Counted from the stretch's first letter, positions 34,823 through 44,072 are shown. The stretch: DNA of 60,185 bases from Pelolinea sp. (GCA_030692365.1 JAUYCC010000009.1:1-60185), one strand, 5' to 3'. Made by a program: numbers and translations. The notes: generated by a model not told the origin, from the sequence alone.

Positions 34823-34855
34823 AGTTACAAGATATTCAGAAGATATCTTGTAACT
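34823..34855. promoter_or_regulatory. Perfect 13-bp inverted repeat in the RLP leader
   Basis: AGTTACAAGATAT (34823-34835) and ATATCTTGTAACT (34843-34855) are exact inverted copies around a 7-base centre. The site lies between the RLP promoter and start codon. It could be a second operator for an unknown regulator, or an RNA hairpin in the approximately 155-base leader. It shares only ACAAG with the GntR-type sites nearby. Confidence 0.6.
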
Positions 34856-34882
34856 TTAAAGAATAAATGGTTTTTTGAAATG

Positions 34883-34904
34883 CCTGTTTAGACAAGTGGA
34901 CAGG
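34883..34904. promoter_or_regulatory. GntR-type operator over the RLP transcription start
   Basis: A 22-bp element with outer arms CCTGT and ACAGG and core TTTAGACAAGT. It is identical at 18 of 22 positions to the element at 34992-35013 and overlaps the expected start site of the RLP promoter, which fits repression. The likely regulator is the GntR/HutC protein encoded at 35026. Confidence 0.65.
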
Positions 34905-34908
34905 TAGA

Positions 34909-34937
34909 AATATAGCATAGATTTTTGTCTTAGTCAA
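34909..34937 (-). promoter_or_regulatory. Sigma70-type promoter of the RLP operon
   Basis: On the minus strand, TTGACT (34937-34932), a 17-bp spacer and TATATT (34914-34909) are near consensus. Transcription would start around 34902, inside the operator element, leaving a leader of about 155 bases before the RLP ATG. Confidence 0.75.
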
Positions 34938-34950
34938 GAAATTAATCGTT

Positions 34951-34978
34951 TTTACATGCCGCAATTCAATGGTAAAAT
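34951..34978 (+). promoter_or_regulatory. Sigma70-type promoter of the GntR regulator
   Basis: TTTACA (34951-34956), a 16-bp spacer and TAAAAT (34973-34978), about 50 bp before the regulator start. It is divergent from the RLP promoter. The second operator lies just downstream, consistent with autoregulation. Confidence 0.6.
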
Positions 34979-34991
34979 TTTTCACCAATAA

Positions 34992-35013
34992 CCTGTTTAT
35001 ACAAGTAACCAGG
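34992..35013. promoter_or_regulatory. GntR-type operator in the regulator leader
   Basis: A 22-bp element with core CCTGTTTATACAAGT and ending CCAGG, matching the element at 34883-34904 at 18 of 22 positions and 109 bp from it. It sits just after the predicted transcription start of the regulator gene and immediately before its ribosome-binding site GAGGAG. Confidence 0.65.
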
Positions 35014-35025
35014 TATGAGGAGAAA

Positions 35026-35787
35026 ATGGCTGAAAGTATTTTAAACCCGCGCCGTATTAATAAGTATTTACCAGTTCCCTATTACTATCAGATCGTTCAG
35101 GTACTGCGTGAATCGATCGCGGACATTGAAGAAAAAGAAGATCATGTTGAAATACCGCTACCTTCAGAAGCGGAACTGTGTGATTTATTTGCCGTAAACC
35201 GCGGCACCATCCGCCATGCGCTGGATATGCTGGAGCGGGAAGGCTTGATCTACCGCGAAAAAGGCCGCGGCACTTTTGTGCGCCGGCGCCGTGTGGAGCT
35301 GGACCTTTCATACCTGTGTTCCACAACCGATGACCTGAGGAACCGTGGGTGGGAACCGGCTACGGAAGTGATCAGCATCAACCAGGTCACCCCCCGCAGC
35401 CACATACGCGCAAGCCTGAATCTGGGCGAAAATGAAAAAGTGTGGGAAGTTTACCGGCGTCGCCTGGCCAACGGCGAGCCCATCAGTCTGCAGCGCGCCT
35501 TCTTCCCGGTGTTGCTGATGCCAGACCTGATTAAGAAAGACCTAACCGGATCTTTTTTTACCCTGTGGAAAAATTACTATAATATTCAACCCAAAGATGG
35601 GGAGCAGACCATCCGCACACGAGTGGCCACATCAGAAGAAGCGGAACTTTTGCTGATATCAGAATGTGACCCCATTTTTGAGATAACCCGTGTGACCTTT
35701 GATATCAATAACAAACCATTCGAATATTTAATATCAATCTGGCGTGGTGACCGCTACGATTTCAACGTGCGGTTATCCAGCCGGTAA
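35026..35787 (+). CDS. GntR-family (HutC/UTRA) transcriptional regulator
   Basis: A 253-aa regulator; the ATG at 35026 has GAGGAG just upstream, whereas the earlier in-frame ATG (34969) lies inside the promoter. Residues of about 20-85 are a winged helix-turn-helix (LPSEAELCDLFAVNRGTIRHALDMLEREGLIYREKGRGTFV in outline). Residues of about 95-250 are a UTRA effector-binding domain, which in this subfamily senses sugars, sugar phosphates or amino acids. It lies between the RLP operon and the importer operon, whose promoters share operator-like sequences, so it is the probable local regulator of the pathway. Confidence 0.9.
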   Translation: MAESILNPRRINKYLPVPYYYQIVQVLRESIADIEEKEDHVEIPLPSEAELCDLFAVNRGTIRHALDMLEREGLIYREKGRGTFVRRRRVELDLSYLCSTTDDLRNRGWEPATEVISINQVTPRSHIRASLNLGENEKVWEVYRRRLANGEPISLQRAFFPVLLMPDLIKKDLTGSFFTLWKNYYNIQPKDGEQTIRTRVATSEEAELLLISECDPIFEITRVTFDINNKPFEYLISIWRGDRYDFNVRLSSR

Positions 35788-35812
35788 ATTCAATTAATTT
35801 GGGAGTATCCTG

Positions 35813-36457
35813 ATGTCTCATTTGACCCTGTATTTGGTACGCCATGGTGAGAGTGTTTCAAATTTCAATAATGTTTTTATTGGCAGGTCAGTGGATCCAG
35901 CCTTAACTGAAACAGGTCTTCAACAAGCCAGGAGCTTGGCGGAAAGCCTGAGGGGCAAGAAAGTTGCTGCTATTTTTTCAAGCACACTTTTGCGCGCGCG
36001 ACAAACCGCGCAAATTGTAGCGGATGAGGTTGGTCTACCAGTTACTCATTCCAAGGATCTGATTGAGGTTGGATTGGGGTTGCTGGACGGGCATGATATC
36101 GGCGACCCGGCATTTTTATCGGTTTATAAAAATATGGTTGCCAACTGGGAAAGCGGGTATCCGCAAGTCTGTGTCCCTGAAGGCGAATCACTGCTGGATG
36201 TCAAGGCGCGGCTGGAATGTTTTTTGAACGAAAATGTGTTTAATCGAAATTGGGATGGCGCGGTTCTGTTGGTTGGGCATGCCATTCTATGGATGAGTTT
36301 TATCTGGGCATTTTGCGAAAACCAGCCACCCAGGATCAACGACGGTTTTATGAGCAAAACCCACCTTTCCATAATTTCAAAGAATGGTAAGGGGTATGTT
36401 CTTGACCATTGCAATCTGAACCACGAAGAGACCACAGGGCTGAAAAATTTGCATTAA
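35813..36457 (+). CDS. Histidine phosphatase (phosphoglycerate mutase-like)
   Basis: A 214-aa member of the histidine phosphatase superfamily. The catalytic RHG motif is in YLVRHGESVSN (about residue 8), with the second histidine in LLVGHAILW (about residue 154), plus conserved Arg in SSTLLRARQTAQ and Glu in IEVGLG. It would remove or transfer phosphate from a small molecule. It is cotranscribed with gntR (25 bases apart). Its role here may be dephosphorylation of a sugar phosphate from the RLP pathway; a general housekeeping phosphatase cannot be excluded. Confidence 0.85.
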   Translation: MSHLTLYLVRHGESVSNFNNVFIGRSVDPALTETGLQQARSLAESLRGKKVAAIFSSTLLRARQTAQIVADEVGLPVTHSKDLIEVGLGLLDGHDIGDPAFLSVYKNMVANWESGYPQVCVPEGESLLDVKARLECFLNENVFNRNWDGAVLLVGHAILWMSFIWAFCENQPPRINDGFMSKTHLSIISKNGKGYVLDHCNLNHEETTGLKNLH

Positions 36458-36492
36458 TTACCTGTTATCTTTCCAAAGCATAATAAAAATCA

Positions 36493-36521
36493 TTGACATT
36501 TATTTTGGCTTGTGCTAATAT
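36493..36521 (+). promoter_or_regulatory. Sigma70-type promoter of the sugar importer operon
   Basis: A perfect TTGACA (36493-36498), 17-bp spacer and TAATAT (36516-36521). Transcription would start near 36528, giving a leader of about 275 bases before the ATPase start. Confidence 0.85.
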
Positions 36522-36542
36522 CTTTCATTGCAGTACATACAA

Positions 36543-36553
36543 CTAGACAAGTC
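36543..36553. promoter_or_regulatory. Operator-like element sharing the GntR core
   Basis: CTAGACAAGTC repeats the TAGACAAGT core found at 34889-34897, about 15 bp downstream of the predicted start site of the importer promoter. Flanking TACAT (36534-36538) and ATGTA (36555-36559) add dyad symmetry. It suggests that the same GntR protein represses the importer. Confidence 0.55.
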
Positions 36554-36586
36554 GATGTATAATTAGTAATGACAAATGTCTTGGTT

Positions 36587-36714
36587 AAGGAGAGGATACA
36601 GTTGTATTGTCCGAAATGATGAATACATTAATCAAGCGTACAATTCATAATCCGCAAGAGTTCCTGTTTCAGATGAAAAATGCTGGGAATGGAGCGTTGG
36701 ATTCCCGTGGGTAG
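36587..36714 (+). CDS. Possible leader peptide(s) of the importer operon
   Basis: A strong AAGGAGAGG (36587-36595) is followed at normal spacing by TTG (36602), opening a five-codon frame MYCPK whose TGA overlaps ATGATG (36616-36621). From there a 32-codon frame runs to TAG 36712-36714 (MMNTLIKRTIHNPQEFLFQM and further). The end of that frame covers the 5' arm of the alternative hairpin. This looks like coupled leader translation, but neither peptide is recognised. Confidence 0.35.
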
Positions 36715-36761
36715 ATCTGAAAAACTGGCAATGGGCAACCATTCCAGTTTTGTTTTTTTTT
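36683..36761 (+). terminator. Attenuator: terminator with a competing upstream arm
   Basis: The terminator is AAAACTGG-C-AATGG (36721-36734) paired with CCATT-CCAGTTTT (36739-36751), followed by nine T. A nearly identical copy of the 5' arm, CTGGGAATGG (36683-36692), lies upstream and could pair with CCATTCCAG (36739-36747) instead, preventing the terminator. A third hairpin, GGGAAT/ATTCCC (36685-36706), would sequester the competing arm. This is the layout of a transcription attenuator ahead of the ATPase gene. Confidence 0.65.
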
Positions 36762-36802
36762 CTAAAACATCCTAATAACTTCAGGCATCAAAGGACCGTG
36801 TG

Positions 36803-38332
36803 ATGAGCAAACAACAAAATGACCAAAAACCCATCCTTGAAATGCAGCATATCTACAAGCACTATGAAGGCGTCAAAGCACTGTCAGATATCCATCTGGA
36901 TTTATTTCCAGGCGAGGTGCACGCGCTGATTGGTGAAAATGGGGCCGGGAAATCCACACTGGTAAAGATTATCATGGGAGTCATCCAGGCGGATTCAGGC
37001 ACTATTTATCTTGATGGGGAAGAGGTCAAAATCACCAATCCGCAGGCAGCCCAGAAGCATGGCATTTCCGCAATCTATCAGGAACCGATGGTATTTCCGG
37101 ATCTCAATGTCGCTGAGAACATTTTTATCAGTCATGCCCAGCGCGGTTCAATTGTGCGCTGGGCAAAAATGTTTCAGGATGCCGAGGAAATATTAAGCAA
37201 GCTAGATGTGAAATTAAATGTCCGCATGCCCGCTCGTGGCTTAACGGTGGCCGCCCAGCAGGCAGTTGAAATTGCGAAAGCCATTTCACTGAATGTGCGC
37301 ATCTTGATAATGGATGAGCCCACATCATCGTTATCTGCGCATGAAGTGGATCGATTATTTAAATTGATCAAATCGCTAAAAAAACAGGGTGTAGCGATTC
37401 TGTTCATTGGCCATCGGCTGGAAGAGGTTATGCAGATTGCCGATCGGGTAACGGTCTTTCGGGATGGCTGCTGGATTTCCTCCAGCCCGCGGGATGAAGT
37501 CACCATTGAAGGAGTCATTCGCGATATGGTTGGGCGTGAAATAGGCGAGTTCTTTTCCAAGACGAAAACTGAGCGCGGAGATTTGCTCATGTCTGTCTGC
37601 GAATTAAGCAAGGAAAATATTTTTCAGGATATCAATTTTGATGTGTATCGGGGCGAAGTGCTGGGTTTTGCCGGATTGATTGGATCCCGCCGTACAGATG
37701 TTGGTCTCGCGCTTTTTGGAGTGGAGCCAGCGGATGGAGGCGAGATTAAGATAGAAGGCGTACCCTGCCGTATTCGGTCACCACGTCAAGCACTTAGGCT
37801 TGGAATCGCATACGCGACCGAAGACCGCCGTTCCTTGGGATTGACCATGCCTATGTCCATTTGCTCAAATATTTCGCTGCCTTTACTGCGGGATTATCTG
37901 AACAGATTTGGTCTCATTAAGAGACGAGAAGAGGAAAAAACTGCCGAAACATTCCGCCAGCGATTGGAGATTCGCGCTCCTTCTGTTCACGTTATTGTTG
38001 AAAACTTGTCGGGCGGCAACCAGCAGAAGGTGATGTTAAGTAAATGGCTGAACGCAAGCCCCAAGCTGCTGATTCTAGATGAGCCGACGCGCGGCATTGA
38101 TGTGGGCACAAAAGCCGCGGTTCATAACATTATTAATGACCTCACCAGCAGTGGTATTGCTGTAATCCTGATCTCTTCCGATCTGCCTGAGGTGCTGGCC
38201 ATGAGTGACCGCATACTGGTGATGCGCGAAGGGAAGCAGATGGGTATTTTTGAAACGAAAAAAGCCAAGCAGGAACTAATCATGGCGGCAGCAATGGGCC
38301 AGAACAACAATAAACAGGAGTTTGCATTGTGA
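36803..38332 (+). CDS. Sugar ABC importer ATPase, double-domain RbsA/RhaT type
   Basis: A 509-aa protein with two ABC domains in tandem, the CUT2 family layout. The first has Walker [10 protein letters not shown] (about residue 43) and [14 protein letters not shown]; the second has an atypical Walker A region ([11 protein letters not shown], as in RbsA), signature [15 protein letters not shown] and Walker [14 protein letters not shown]. It energises import of ribose, rhamnose or related sugars. With two permeases and one binding protein following, the set matches the rhizobial rhamnose importer RhaT-P-Q-S in composition. Confidence 0.92.
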   Translation: MSKQQNDQKPILEMQHIYKHYEGVKALSDIHLDLFPGEVHALIGENGAGKSTLVKIIMGVIQADSGTIYLDGEEVKITNPQAAQKHGISAIYQEPMVFPDLNVAENIFISHAQRGSIVRWAKMFQDAEEILSKLDVKLNVRMPARGLTVAAQQAVEIAKAISLNVRILIMDEPTSSLSAHEVDRLFKLIKSLKKQGVAILFIGHRLEEVMQIADRVTVFRDGCWISSSPRDEVTIEGVIRDMVGREIGEFFSKTKTERGDLLMSVCELSKENIFQDINFDVYRGEVLGFAGLIGSRRTDVGLALFGVEPADGGEIKIEGVPCRIRSPRQALRLGIAYATEDRRSLGLTMPMSICSNISLPLLRDYLNRFGLIKRREEEKTAETFRQRLEIRAPSVHVIVENLSGGNQQKVMLSKWLNASPKLLILDEPTRGIDVGTKAAVHNIINDLTSSGIAVILISSDLPEVLAMSDRILVMREGKQMGIFETKKAKQELIMAAAMGQNNNKQEFAL

Positions 38333-39390
38333 AGAAATTCTATGAACGCTTCAGCCCTGAACAAATCCGCGAACTGTTTCTGGTGGTTCTGATTGCCTTG
38401 GTGATTGTTGTTTTTTCAACTCAGGTAGAAGGTTATTTCAATGTCAGTTTTATCAATAGAATGTCCACCAGCGTCGCGATCATCGCGGTTTTGGCAGTTG
38501 GGCAGACACTCGTCTTTTTGACGCGGAATTTTGACCTCTCCATTGGTTCTATCGTAGGTGTAACGGCTTATATTGTCGGACAGCAGTTGACCCGCTTCCC
38601 GAATATGAATCCGATTGTCACTGTGCTATTGGCAGTTGGCCTTGGAATATTGATGGGATCGATCAATGGCGTTCTGGTTGCGTACGGCAGGGTTCCATCT
38701 ATTATCACAACCATTAGCACTTTGGCTATTTACCGTTCATTTCTGGTCGAATATTCCAAAGCTATCCCGATCACTACCAATAACCTGCCCCGTTGGGCCG
38801 TTGACTTGAACAAACTCTCACTATTAACGATCGGCGGCGTTGAGCTGCGTGTTTTATTTCTGATAATGCTGGTCATTGTCATCATTTTTCAGCTTGTTCT
38901 GAGTTATTTACGTTTTGGCAGGCGGCTTTACGCGATTGGCTCCAACCCGACGGCGGCGAAAGTGGCTGGATTTCCTGACCGGAATATTATTTTTCTGGCG
39001 TTTTTACTCAGCGGTGCGCTGGCTGGTCTGGCCGGGTTCATGTATCTGGTGCGTTTTGGCAATATCATGGTGTTGGCAGGGATTGGGCTTGAATTCGCGT
39101 CTATCGCGGCGGTTGTGGTGGGTGGGGTCAGTAACAGCGGCGGCTCCGGCACAGTCATCGGAGCGCTGCTGGGCGCCGTCATGATTGACCTGCTGGAAAA
39201 CAGTCTTTACCGCACCATGGCCGTCAGCGAATTCTGGCGGGATGCCATCTTGGGCATGCTGATTCTGTTGGCGGTTGCAATAGACCATGTATTTATCGGG
39301 CGCCTGCGAAAAGTTTGGGCGCAGGCTGGCTTCCTGATGCAATCAGAAGAGGAACAACAAAAGCCAGAGGTATCATCCAATGGAGAATAA
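38329..39390 (+). CDS. Sugar ABC importer permease (RhaP/RbsC-like), first
   Basis: A 353-aa membrane permease of the CUT2 family with 8-10 hydrophobic helices. Markers are [14 protein letters not shown] (about residue 62), the coupling motif [17 protein letters not shown] and [21 protein letters not shown]. The GTG start overlaps the ATPase stop. It forms a heterodimer with the next permease. Confidence 0.9.
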   Translation: MKKFYERFSPEQIRELFLVVLIALVIVVFSTQVEGYFNVSFINRMSTSVAIIAVLAVGQTLVFLTRNFDLSIGSIVGVTAYIVGQQLTRFPNMNPIVTVLLAVGLGILMGSINGVLVAYGRVPSIITTISTLAIYRSFLVEYSKAIPITTNNLPRWAVDLNKLSLLTIGGVELRVLFLIMLVIVIIFQLVLSYLRFGRRLYAIGSNPTAAKVAGFPDRNIIFLAFLLSGALAGLAGFMYLVRFGNIMVLAGIGLEFASIAAVVVGGVSNSGGSGTVIGALLGAVMIDLLENSLYRTMAVSEFWRDAILGMLILLAVAIDHVFIGRLRKVWAQAGFLMQSEEEQQKPEVSSNGE

Positions 39391-40402
39391 CAAAACAAAT
39401 TTTCTGGCGAAGATCAGGAAAATTGGCGGGTGGGAAGTATTCCTGCTGGTCATCCTGGCGATTGTCGTTTCTATCAACGCCTTGAAAGCGCCAAATTATT
39501 TAACCATCGGCAATCAGGTGAATCTATTTAAATTATCCATTGAGAAAATCATTGTCGCGCTGACGATGACTTTTCTGATCATTAATGGGGAAATAGACCT
39601 ATCCGCGCCGTCCATAATGGGTTTGGCTGCCTGTTTTAGCGCTTTTCTTTACGGCCGGGGGATGGACATGGGAATTGCACTGGTATTGAGTCTCCTGGTT
39701 GGTTTGGCTTGCGGCATGTTCAATGGTTTTTGGATCGCTTTTATAGGCTTAAATTCACTGGTTGTAACTCTGGCGATGCTGATCTGCTATCGCGGATTGG
39801 CACGCGTTTTCTTGGAAGACCGCTCCATCGGGCATTTTCCGGATTGGTTTAATTTCATCGGGCAGAAAAACCTGATTGGGCCGTTTCCGTTTTCGCTGAT
39901 CCTTTTCTTTGTTTTATTAATTATTGCTGTGATTGTGCTGCAATACTCAGGATTTGGCCGCCGTGTTTATGTGATTGGTAATAACAAGGAAGCAGCCCGT
40001 TATTCGGGTGTGGATGTCAAGATAACCAAATTTCAGCTCTATTTAGCTTCCGGTTTTATTTCTGCATTGGCCGGGCTGCTGCTGGCGGCACGGTTTGGCG
40101 CTGTCCGTGGCGACACGGCGACCGGTTATGAGCTGGATATTATCACCATGGCTTTACTGGGCGGCGTGAGCATTTTTGGCGGCTCTGGCTCGCTATGGGG
40201 AGTGTTTCTTTCCATTCTGATCATTTTGAACATCCGTAACGGTATGTCCCTGTCATCATTTTCCGGCCATTTCCAAACCGGTGTTATAGGTGTATTATTA
40301 ATTTTCTCAGTTCTTGGACCAAATATCGCAAATCTGTTAATCGCCCGTCTTAAAAGGCGCAAACCGATTGTTGACGAAAAGAAGGCATGTGAATCAGAAT
40401 GA
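39380..40402 (+). CDS. Sugar ABC importer permease (RhaQ/RbsC-like), second
   Basis: A 340-aa CUT2 permease, overlapping the first by 11 bases. [36 protein letters not shown] and [17 protein letters not shown] are the family motifs. Two different permeases, in place of one RbsC homodimer, are typical of rhamnose (RhaPQ) and AI-2 (LsrCD) systems. Confidence 0.9.
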   Translation: MENNKTNFLAKIRKIGGWEVFLLVILAIVVSINALKAPNYLTIGNQVNLFKLSIEKIIVALTMTFLIINGEIDLSAPSIMGLAACFSAFLYGRGMDMGIALVLSLLVGLACGMFNGFWIAFIGLNSLVVTLAMLICYRGLARVFLEDRSIGHFPDWFNFIGQKNLIGPFPFSLILFFVLLIIAVIVLQYSGFGRRVYVIGNNKEAARYSGVDVKITKFQLYLASGFISALAGLLLAARFGAVRGDTATGYELDIITMALLGGVSIFGGSGSLWGVFLSILIILNIRNGMSLSSFSGHFQTGVIGVLLIFSVLGPNIANLLIARLKRRKPIVDEKKACESE

Positions 40403-40477
40403 AAGGAGGAAATCAGAAAAAAAATTATTGTGTTGGGAAACTGAAACGAAAACAAAAAATTAATTAAGGAGATTAGA

Positions 40478-41584
40478 ATGAAAAAGAACATTTGGCGATT
40501 AGTTACTCTGATGATGGTACTTAGTATGGTTTTGGCTGCTTGTGCGCAGCCAGCTGCCGCGCCTGTTGAACAACCGGCTGCCGCGCCAGTAGAAGAAGAA
40601 GCTGCGCCTGCTGAAGAACCGGCCGTGGTCGAAGAGGGGTTTGATATGGTATTGCTGCCCAAATTCATCGGCAACCTGGTATTTGACCAGGCCTATGCTG
40701 GTGCGAAAGAAGCCCATGAAGAGCTGGGTAACCCCGGCAAACTGGAGTTTCTTGGACCTACAGCGGACCAGAGCGTAGCAGGTCAAATTGAAATCGTAAC
40801 TAGCGCCACATCACGCGGTGTGGATGCCATAATGATTTCAAACAATGCTGGCGACCAGATCGTCCCTGTTGCGCAAGCGGCACGCGATGCCGGTATTGTG
40901 GTAACAACCTGGGATTCCCCCATTCCCAGCGCCGAGGGCGAGCAGGTTTTTGTCGCCCAGGTTGATTTCGATGAGACCGGTTTTGTGATGGCCGATATGG
41001 CACTGGAGATCCTTGGGGAAAATGGTGGCAAGTTTGCTGTCCTTTCCGCTTCACCCGACGCAGCCAACCAGAATGCATGGATTGCAGCATTGCAGGAAGC
41101 GCTTAAGGATCCCAAATACGCGAAGATCGAGCTGGTGGACATTGTCTACGGTAATGATATTTCGGAAGACAGCTACAACCAGGCCTTAGCGCTGGTTGCC
41201 AAGTATCCCGATCTGGGTGTCATTATGGCCCCGACCACAATCGGTATCGCTTCAGCGGCCAAAGCTATGACGGATGAGGGCCTGTGCGACAAAGTCAAAA
41301 TTAGTGGTTTGGGTCTGCCAGCCGAAATGGTTGAATTTACACTCAGCGGCTGCGCTCCCAAGTTTGCGCTGTGGAGCTTTGTCGATCTTGGCTACCTAAC
41401 CTATTACCTCACCTACCGAATCGCTTCTGGTGAGATTAAAGGTGTGGAAGGTGAAACTTTCGATGCTGGTAGAATGGGCACCTATACCATCGAAAAAGAT
41501 CCTACTCGAGATGTTGGACTACGTGTCTTGATGGGCCCCTTCAAAGTATATGACAAGACCAACGTAGAGGCTGAAGCCAAATAA
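40478..41584 (+). CDS. Sugar ABC importer substrate-binding lipoprotein
   Basis: A 368-aa type I periplasmic binding protein (RbsB/RhaS/LsrB-like). The signal ends in LAAC (Cys22), followed by a Pro/Ala/Glu-rich linker to about residue 55. The binding fold starts at [20 protein letters not shown], with the usual hinge strands ([24 protein letters not shown]). AAGGAG precedes the ATG. It is the last gene of the importer operon; a hairpin follows. The family and context point to a monosaccharide ligand such as rhamnose, but residues contacting the ligand were not checked. Confidence 0.9.
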   Translation: MKKNIWRLVTLMMVLSMVLAACAQPAAAPVEQPAAAPVEEEAAPAEEPAVVEEGFDMVLLPKFIGNLVFDQAYAGAKEAHEELGNPGKLEFLGPTADQSVAGQIEIVTSATSRGVDAIMISNNAGDQIVPVAQAARDAGIVVTTWDSPIPSAEGEQVFVAQVDFDETGFVMADMALEILGENGGKFAVLSASPDAANQNAWIAALQEALKDPKYAKIELVDIVYGNDISEDSYNQALALVAKYPDLGVIMAPTTIGIASAAKAMTDEGLCDKVKISGLGLPAEMVEFTLSGCAPKFALWSFVDLGYLTYYLTYRIASGEIKGVEGETFDAGRMGTYTIEKDPTRDVGLRVLMGPFKVYDKTNVEAEAK

Positions 41585-41616
41585 CCTCTGAAGAAATTGG
41601 CTAAAGAATAAACAAA

Positions 41617-41674
41617 GGCTCCCGTTTAGATCCAGGTGGTGGTAAACACATCAAACCGGACGAAAGCGGGAGCC
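41617..41674 (+). terminator. Long hairpin after the importer operon
   Basis: GGCTCCCG (41617-41624) pairs exactly with CGGGAGCC (41667-41674) around a 42-base loop that can form a further short stem (CCGTTT with AAACCGG). No U run follows, so it may be a factor-assisted terminator, a stabilising 3' end or a small RNA. The rest of 41675-41823 holds no gene, only the ribosome-binding site of the next one. Confidence 0.5.
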
Positions 41675-41823
41675 ATTTCATAACCAAGGTAACAAATTAA
41701 TGGCTTTTGAAAAGGCAAAGTCCTTTCAATCTGATCACTAAAGATGAAAAAACAATAATCAATTGAGCGTTTTGCAATCATTTTTATTTCTAATTTCAGA
41801 AAAAGTTGAAAGGAGATAAGACC

Positions 41824-42921
41824 ATGAATTCAAAAGAAAGAGTGAAAAAAGCCCTTTTGCGGGCAGGCCTTCCTGACCGGGTTCCAATCCAGTTTGACTT
41901 GTGCCGCTCGCTTTCGGATTCATTTGGGATAAAACTGGGCATACCTGTGAACTATACGACTTCCTATTATGAGGATGTCACTTACCGCATTTCCGCTAAT
42001 GAGTTGCGAGTGGCAATGGGCAGCGATTGTGTGGTCGTCGGAGCCAGCTTACCTCACGGACACGAACATCCTGTGAATGAAAATGGATACATCATCAATG
42101 AATTTGGCATTGTCATGCGCCCTGGCCCTATTTATATGGAGGTTGACAAACATCCAATGGCTGATATCAAAACTGCCAAGGAGGTTTTGAAATTTCCTTT
42201 TCCGGACCCGCTGGCTGATGGCAGGTATGATGATGCGGAACTATACATCGAAATGTATAGCAAGGAGTACTTCATCATTGGTGACATGGAATTAACCATG
42301 TATGACATGATGCAGCAATTGGTTGGAACCGAAAAACTCTTGTTGGATATGGCCATGGGGATCGAGTATGTGGAACCCTTAATGGATAAGACCAAGGAAT
42401 TTGCCCTGGCCGTTGGAAAAAGGCTGGTTTCGATGGGAGTGGATGGCATCTGGGCGGGCGATGATTTTGGAGCGCAGAACGGGATGATCATCTCTCCCAA
42501 AATGTGGCGTAATTACTTTAAAGAACGCTATCGCGAAGTGTATTCAAAAATAAAAGAAATTAACCCGAATGTCATCATTATGCAGCACTGCGATGGCGCG
42601 GTTGCGCCCATATTAGGAGACTGGATTGAAGTGGGGATGCAGGTCTTCAATCCGGTCCAGCCAAATGTGCCCGGACATGAGCCCGAAGACTTGAAATCTA
42701 AATTTGGCGACAAAATGTCCTTCTGGGGAGCGATTGACCAGCAGCAGTTGCTCCCGAAGGGATCACCTGAGGAAATTGAAGCGGATGTTGCCAACAAGAT
42801 TAAGATTTTGGGTGAAGGTGGCGGTTACCTTTGTTCTCCCGCGCATATTATCCAGTCAGATACTTCCATGGAAAACGTTGAGGCATTCATCGCCGCGGTG
42901 ATGAAGCACGGTGCATATTAG
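41824..42921 (+). CDS. Uroporphyrinogen decarboxylase-family protein (methyltransferase-like)
   Basis: A 365-aa protein of the URO-D/MtaA superfamily, which includes heme-pathway decarboxylases and zinc methyltransferases that use methyl-corrinoids. The ATG at 41824 follows AAAGGAG. Visible are FDLCRSL near the N-terminus, HCDGAVAPILGDWIEVG (255-271) and a late cysteine in YLCSPAH (Cys337). The canonical HxC of MtaA is not exact here (His255 and Cys256 are adjacent). Such proteins are common in sugar gene clusters of anaerobes with no assigned role; demethylation of O-methyl sugars is one possibility. No corrinoid protein is encoded nearby. Confidence 0.75.
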   Translation: MNSKERVKKALLRAGLPDRVPIQFDLCRSLSDSFGIKLGIPVNYTTSYYEDVTYRISANELRVAMGSDCVVVGASLPHGHEHPVNENGYIINEFGIVMRPGPIYMEVDKHPMADIKTAKEVLKFPFPDPLADGRYDDAELYIEMYSKEYFIIGDMELTMYDMMQQLVGTEKLLLDMAMGIEYVEPLMDKTKEFALAVGKRLVSMGVDGIWAGDDFGAQNGMIISPKMWRNYFKERYREVYSKIKEINPNVIIMQHCDGAVAPILGDWIEVGMQVFNPVQPNVPGHEPEDLKSKFGDKMSFWGAIDQQQLLPKGSPEEIEADVANKIKILGEGGGYLCSPAHIIQSDTSMENVEAFIAAVMKHGAY

Positions 42922-43068
42922 ACAATATCCGGTTATCTTGCTCTAATATTTTTCGGAACAATGCGTTGATGTTCTGATTTACTAAGGACAGGTACCTTTC
43001 CAGAAAAAAATGGCAAGCGAGAGAATTGTGAATGCTGATAATCTAATATATTGATGCAAGGAGGAAAA

Positions 43069-44052
43069 ATGTCGTCCAAACCAAAATTTTCCGCGAATAT
43101 TAATACTTTTAATGCCTGCGCTGACCGTTATGTTCTGGATGGTTACGGCCAACGGCGAAACACGGATGAACTGATCAAGGCTGCCCAACAGGTTGAAGAC
43201 CTCACTGGTGTGGAACTGGTAGGCAAGTGGCATGTCAACGATGACAATGTGGAACAAATTCACCGGCAGGTTAAAGATGCCGGTTTTGAAGTAACCTGTG
43301 TTACCCCGGATATCTGGGCTTCCAGCAAATGGGGTTGGGGATCATTTACCTCCAATGATGAAAAAATCCGCAAAGCTGCCATTCATGAGGTTAAGAAATC
43401 TATGGAATGGGCTAAACGGCTCAATTGCGAAGTGATTGACCTCTGGTTTGGCCAGGATGGTTACGACTATCCTCTGCAGGCTGATTTTCCGCGGGCTTGG
43501 GAATTGCTCATTGAGGGTACTATCGAATGCGCCGAGCATTTGCCGGACGTGAAGATTGTGGTGGAATACAAACCAAAAGAACCGCGCACGCACTGTTTCA
43601 TCGCCACAGTCGGGAAAACTTTATTACTGCTGAGCAAGGTCAATAAACCAAATGTCGGAGCGATGATTGATGTCGGCCACGCCTTGCAAGGGTATGAAAA
43701 CACCGCTGAATCTGCCGCGCTGCTGCATTATTTTGGCGATAAGCTCTTTTACATGCACTTCAATGATAACTGGCGCATGTGGGATGATGATATGACCTTT
43801 GGTTCGGTACATACCATTGAATCCCTTGAATTAATTTACTGGCTCGACCGGTTGAACTATAAGGGTTGGTACGCTCTGGATATCTTCCCTTACAGGGAGG
43901 ACGGGGTACGCGCGGCGAATGAATCGATCAAGTGGATCAAGGGATTCAACGGCATTCTCGACAAGATCGGACGGGACGAAATTGGCAAGGTGGTTTCCGA
44001 TGGTGATGCAATGTCCATGTCTGCCTTGATGCGCAAAGCGTTTCTAGGGTAG
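43069..44052 (+). CDS. Xylose isomerase-fold sugar isomerase/epimerase
   Basis: A 327-aa TIM-barrel protein of the AP endonuclease 2/xylose isomerase-like family. The ATG at 43069 has AAGGAGG upstream. Metal-binding type motifs are VVEYKPKEPRTHC (Glu near 170), GAMIDVGHALQGYEN, FYMHFNDNWRMWDDD and YALDIFPYRED. Relatives include rhamnose isomerases and ketose 3-epimerases. Its position just before a rhamnulokinase-like kinase suggests aldose-ketose isomerisation of the imported sugar. The 142-base gap before it (42922-43068, start site included) is AT-rich without a gene. Confidence 0.82.
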   Translation: MSSKPKFSANINTFNACADRYVLDGYGQRRNTDELIKAAQQVEDLTGVELVGKWHVNDDNVEQIHRQVKDAGFEVTCVTPDIWASSKWGWGSFTSNDEKIRKAAIHEVKKSMEWAKRLNCEVIDLWFGQDGYDYPLQADFPRAWELLIEGTIECAEHLPDVKIVVEYKPKEPRTHCFIATVGKTLLLLSKVNKPNVGAMIDVGHALQGYENTAESAALLHYFGDKLFYMHFNDNWRMWDDDMTFGSVHTIESLELIYWLDRLNYKGWYALDIFPYREDGVRAANESIKWIKGFNGILDKIGRDEIGKVVSDGDAMSMSALMRKAFLG

Positions 44053-44072
44053 TTTTCTTCAAGGAGGTTACC

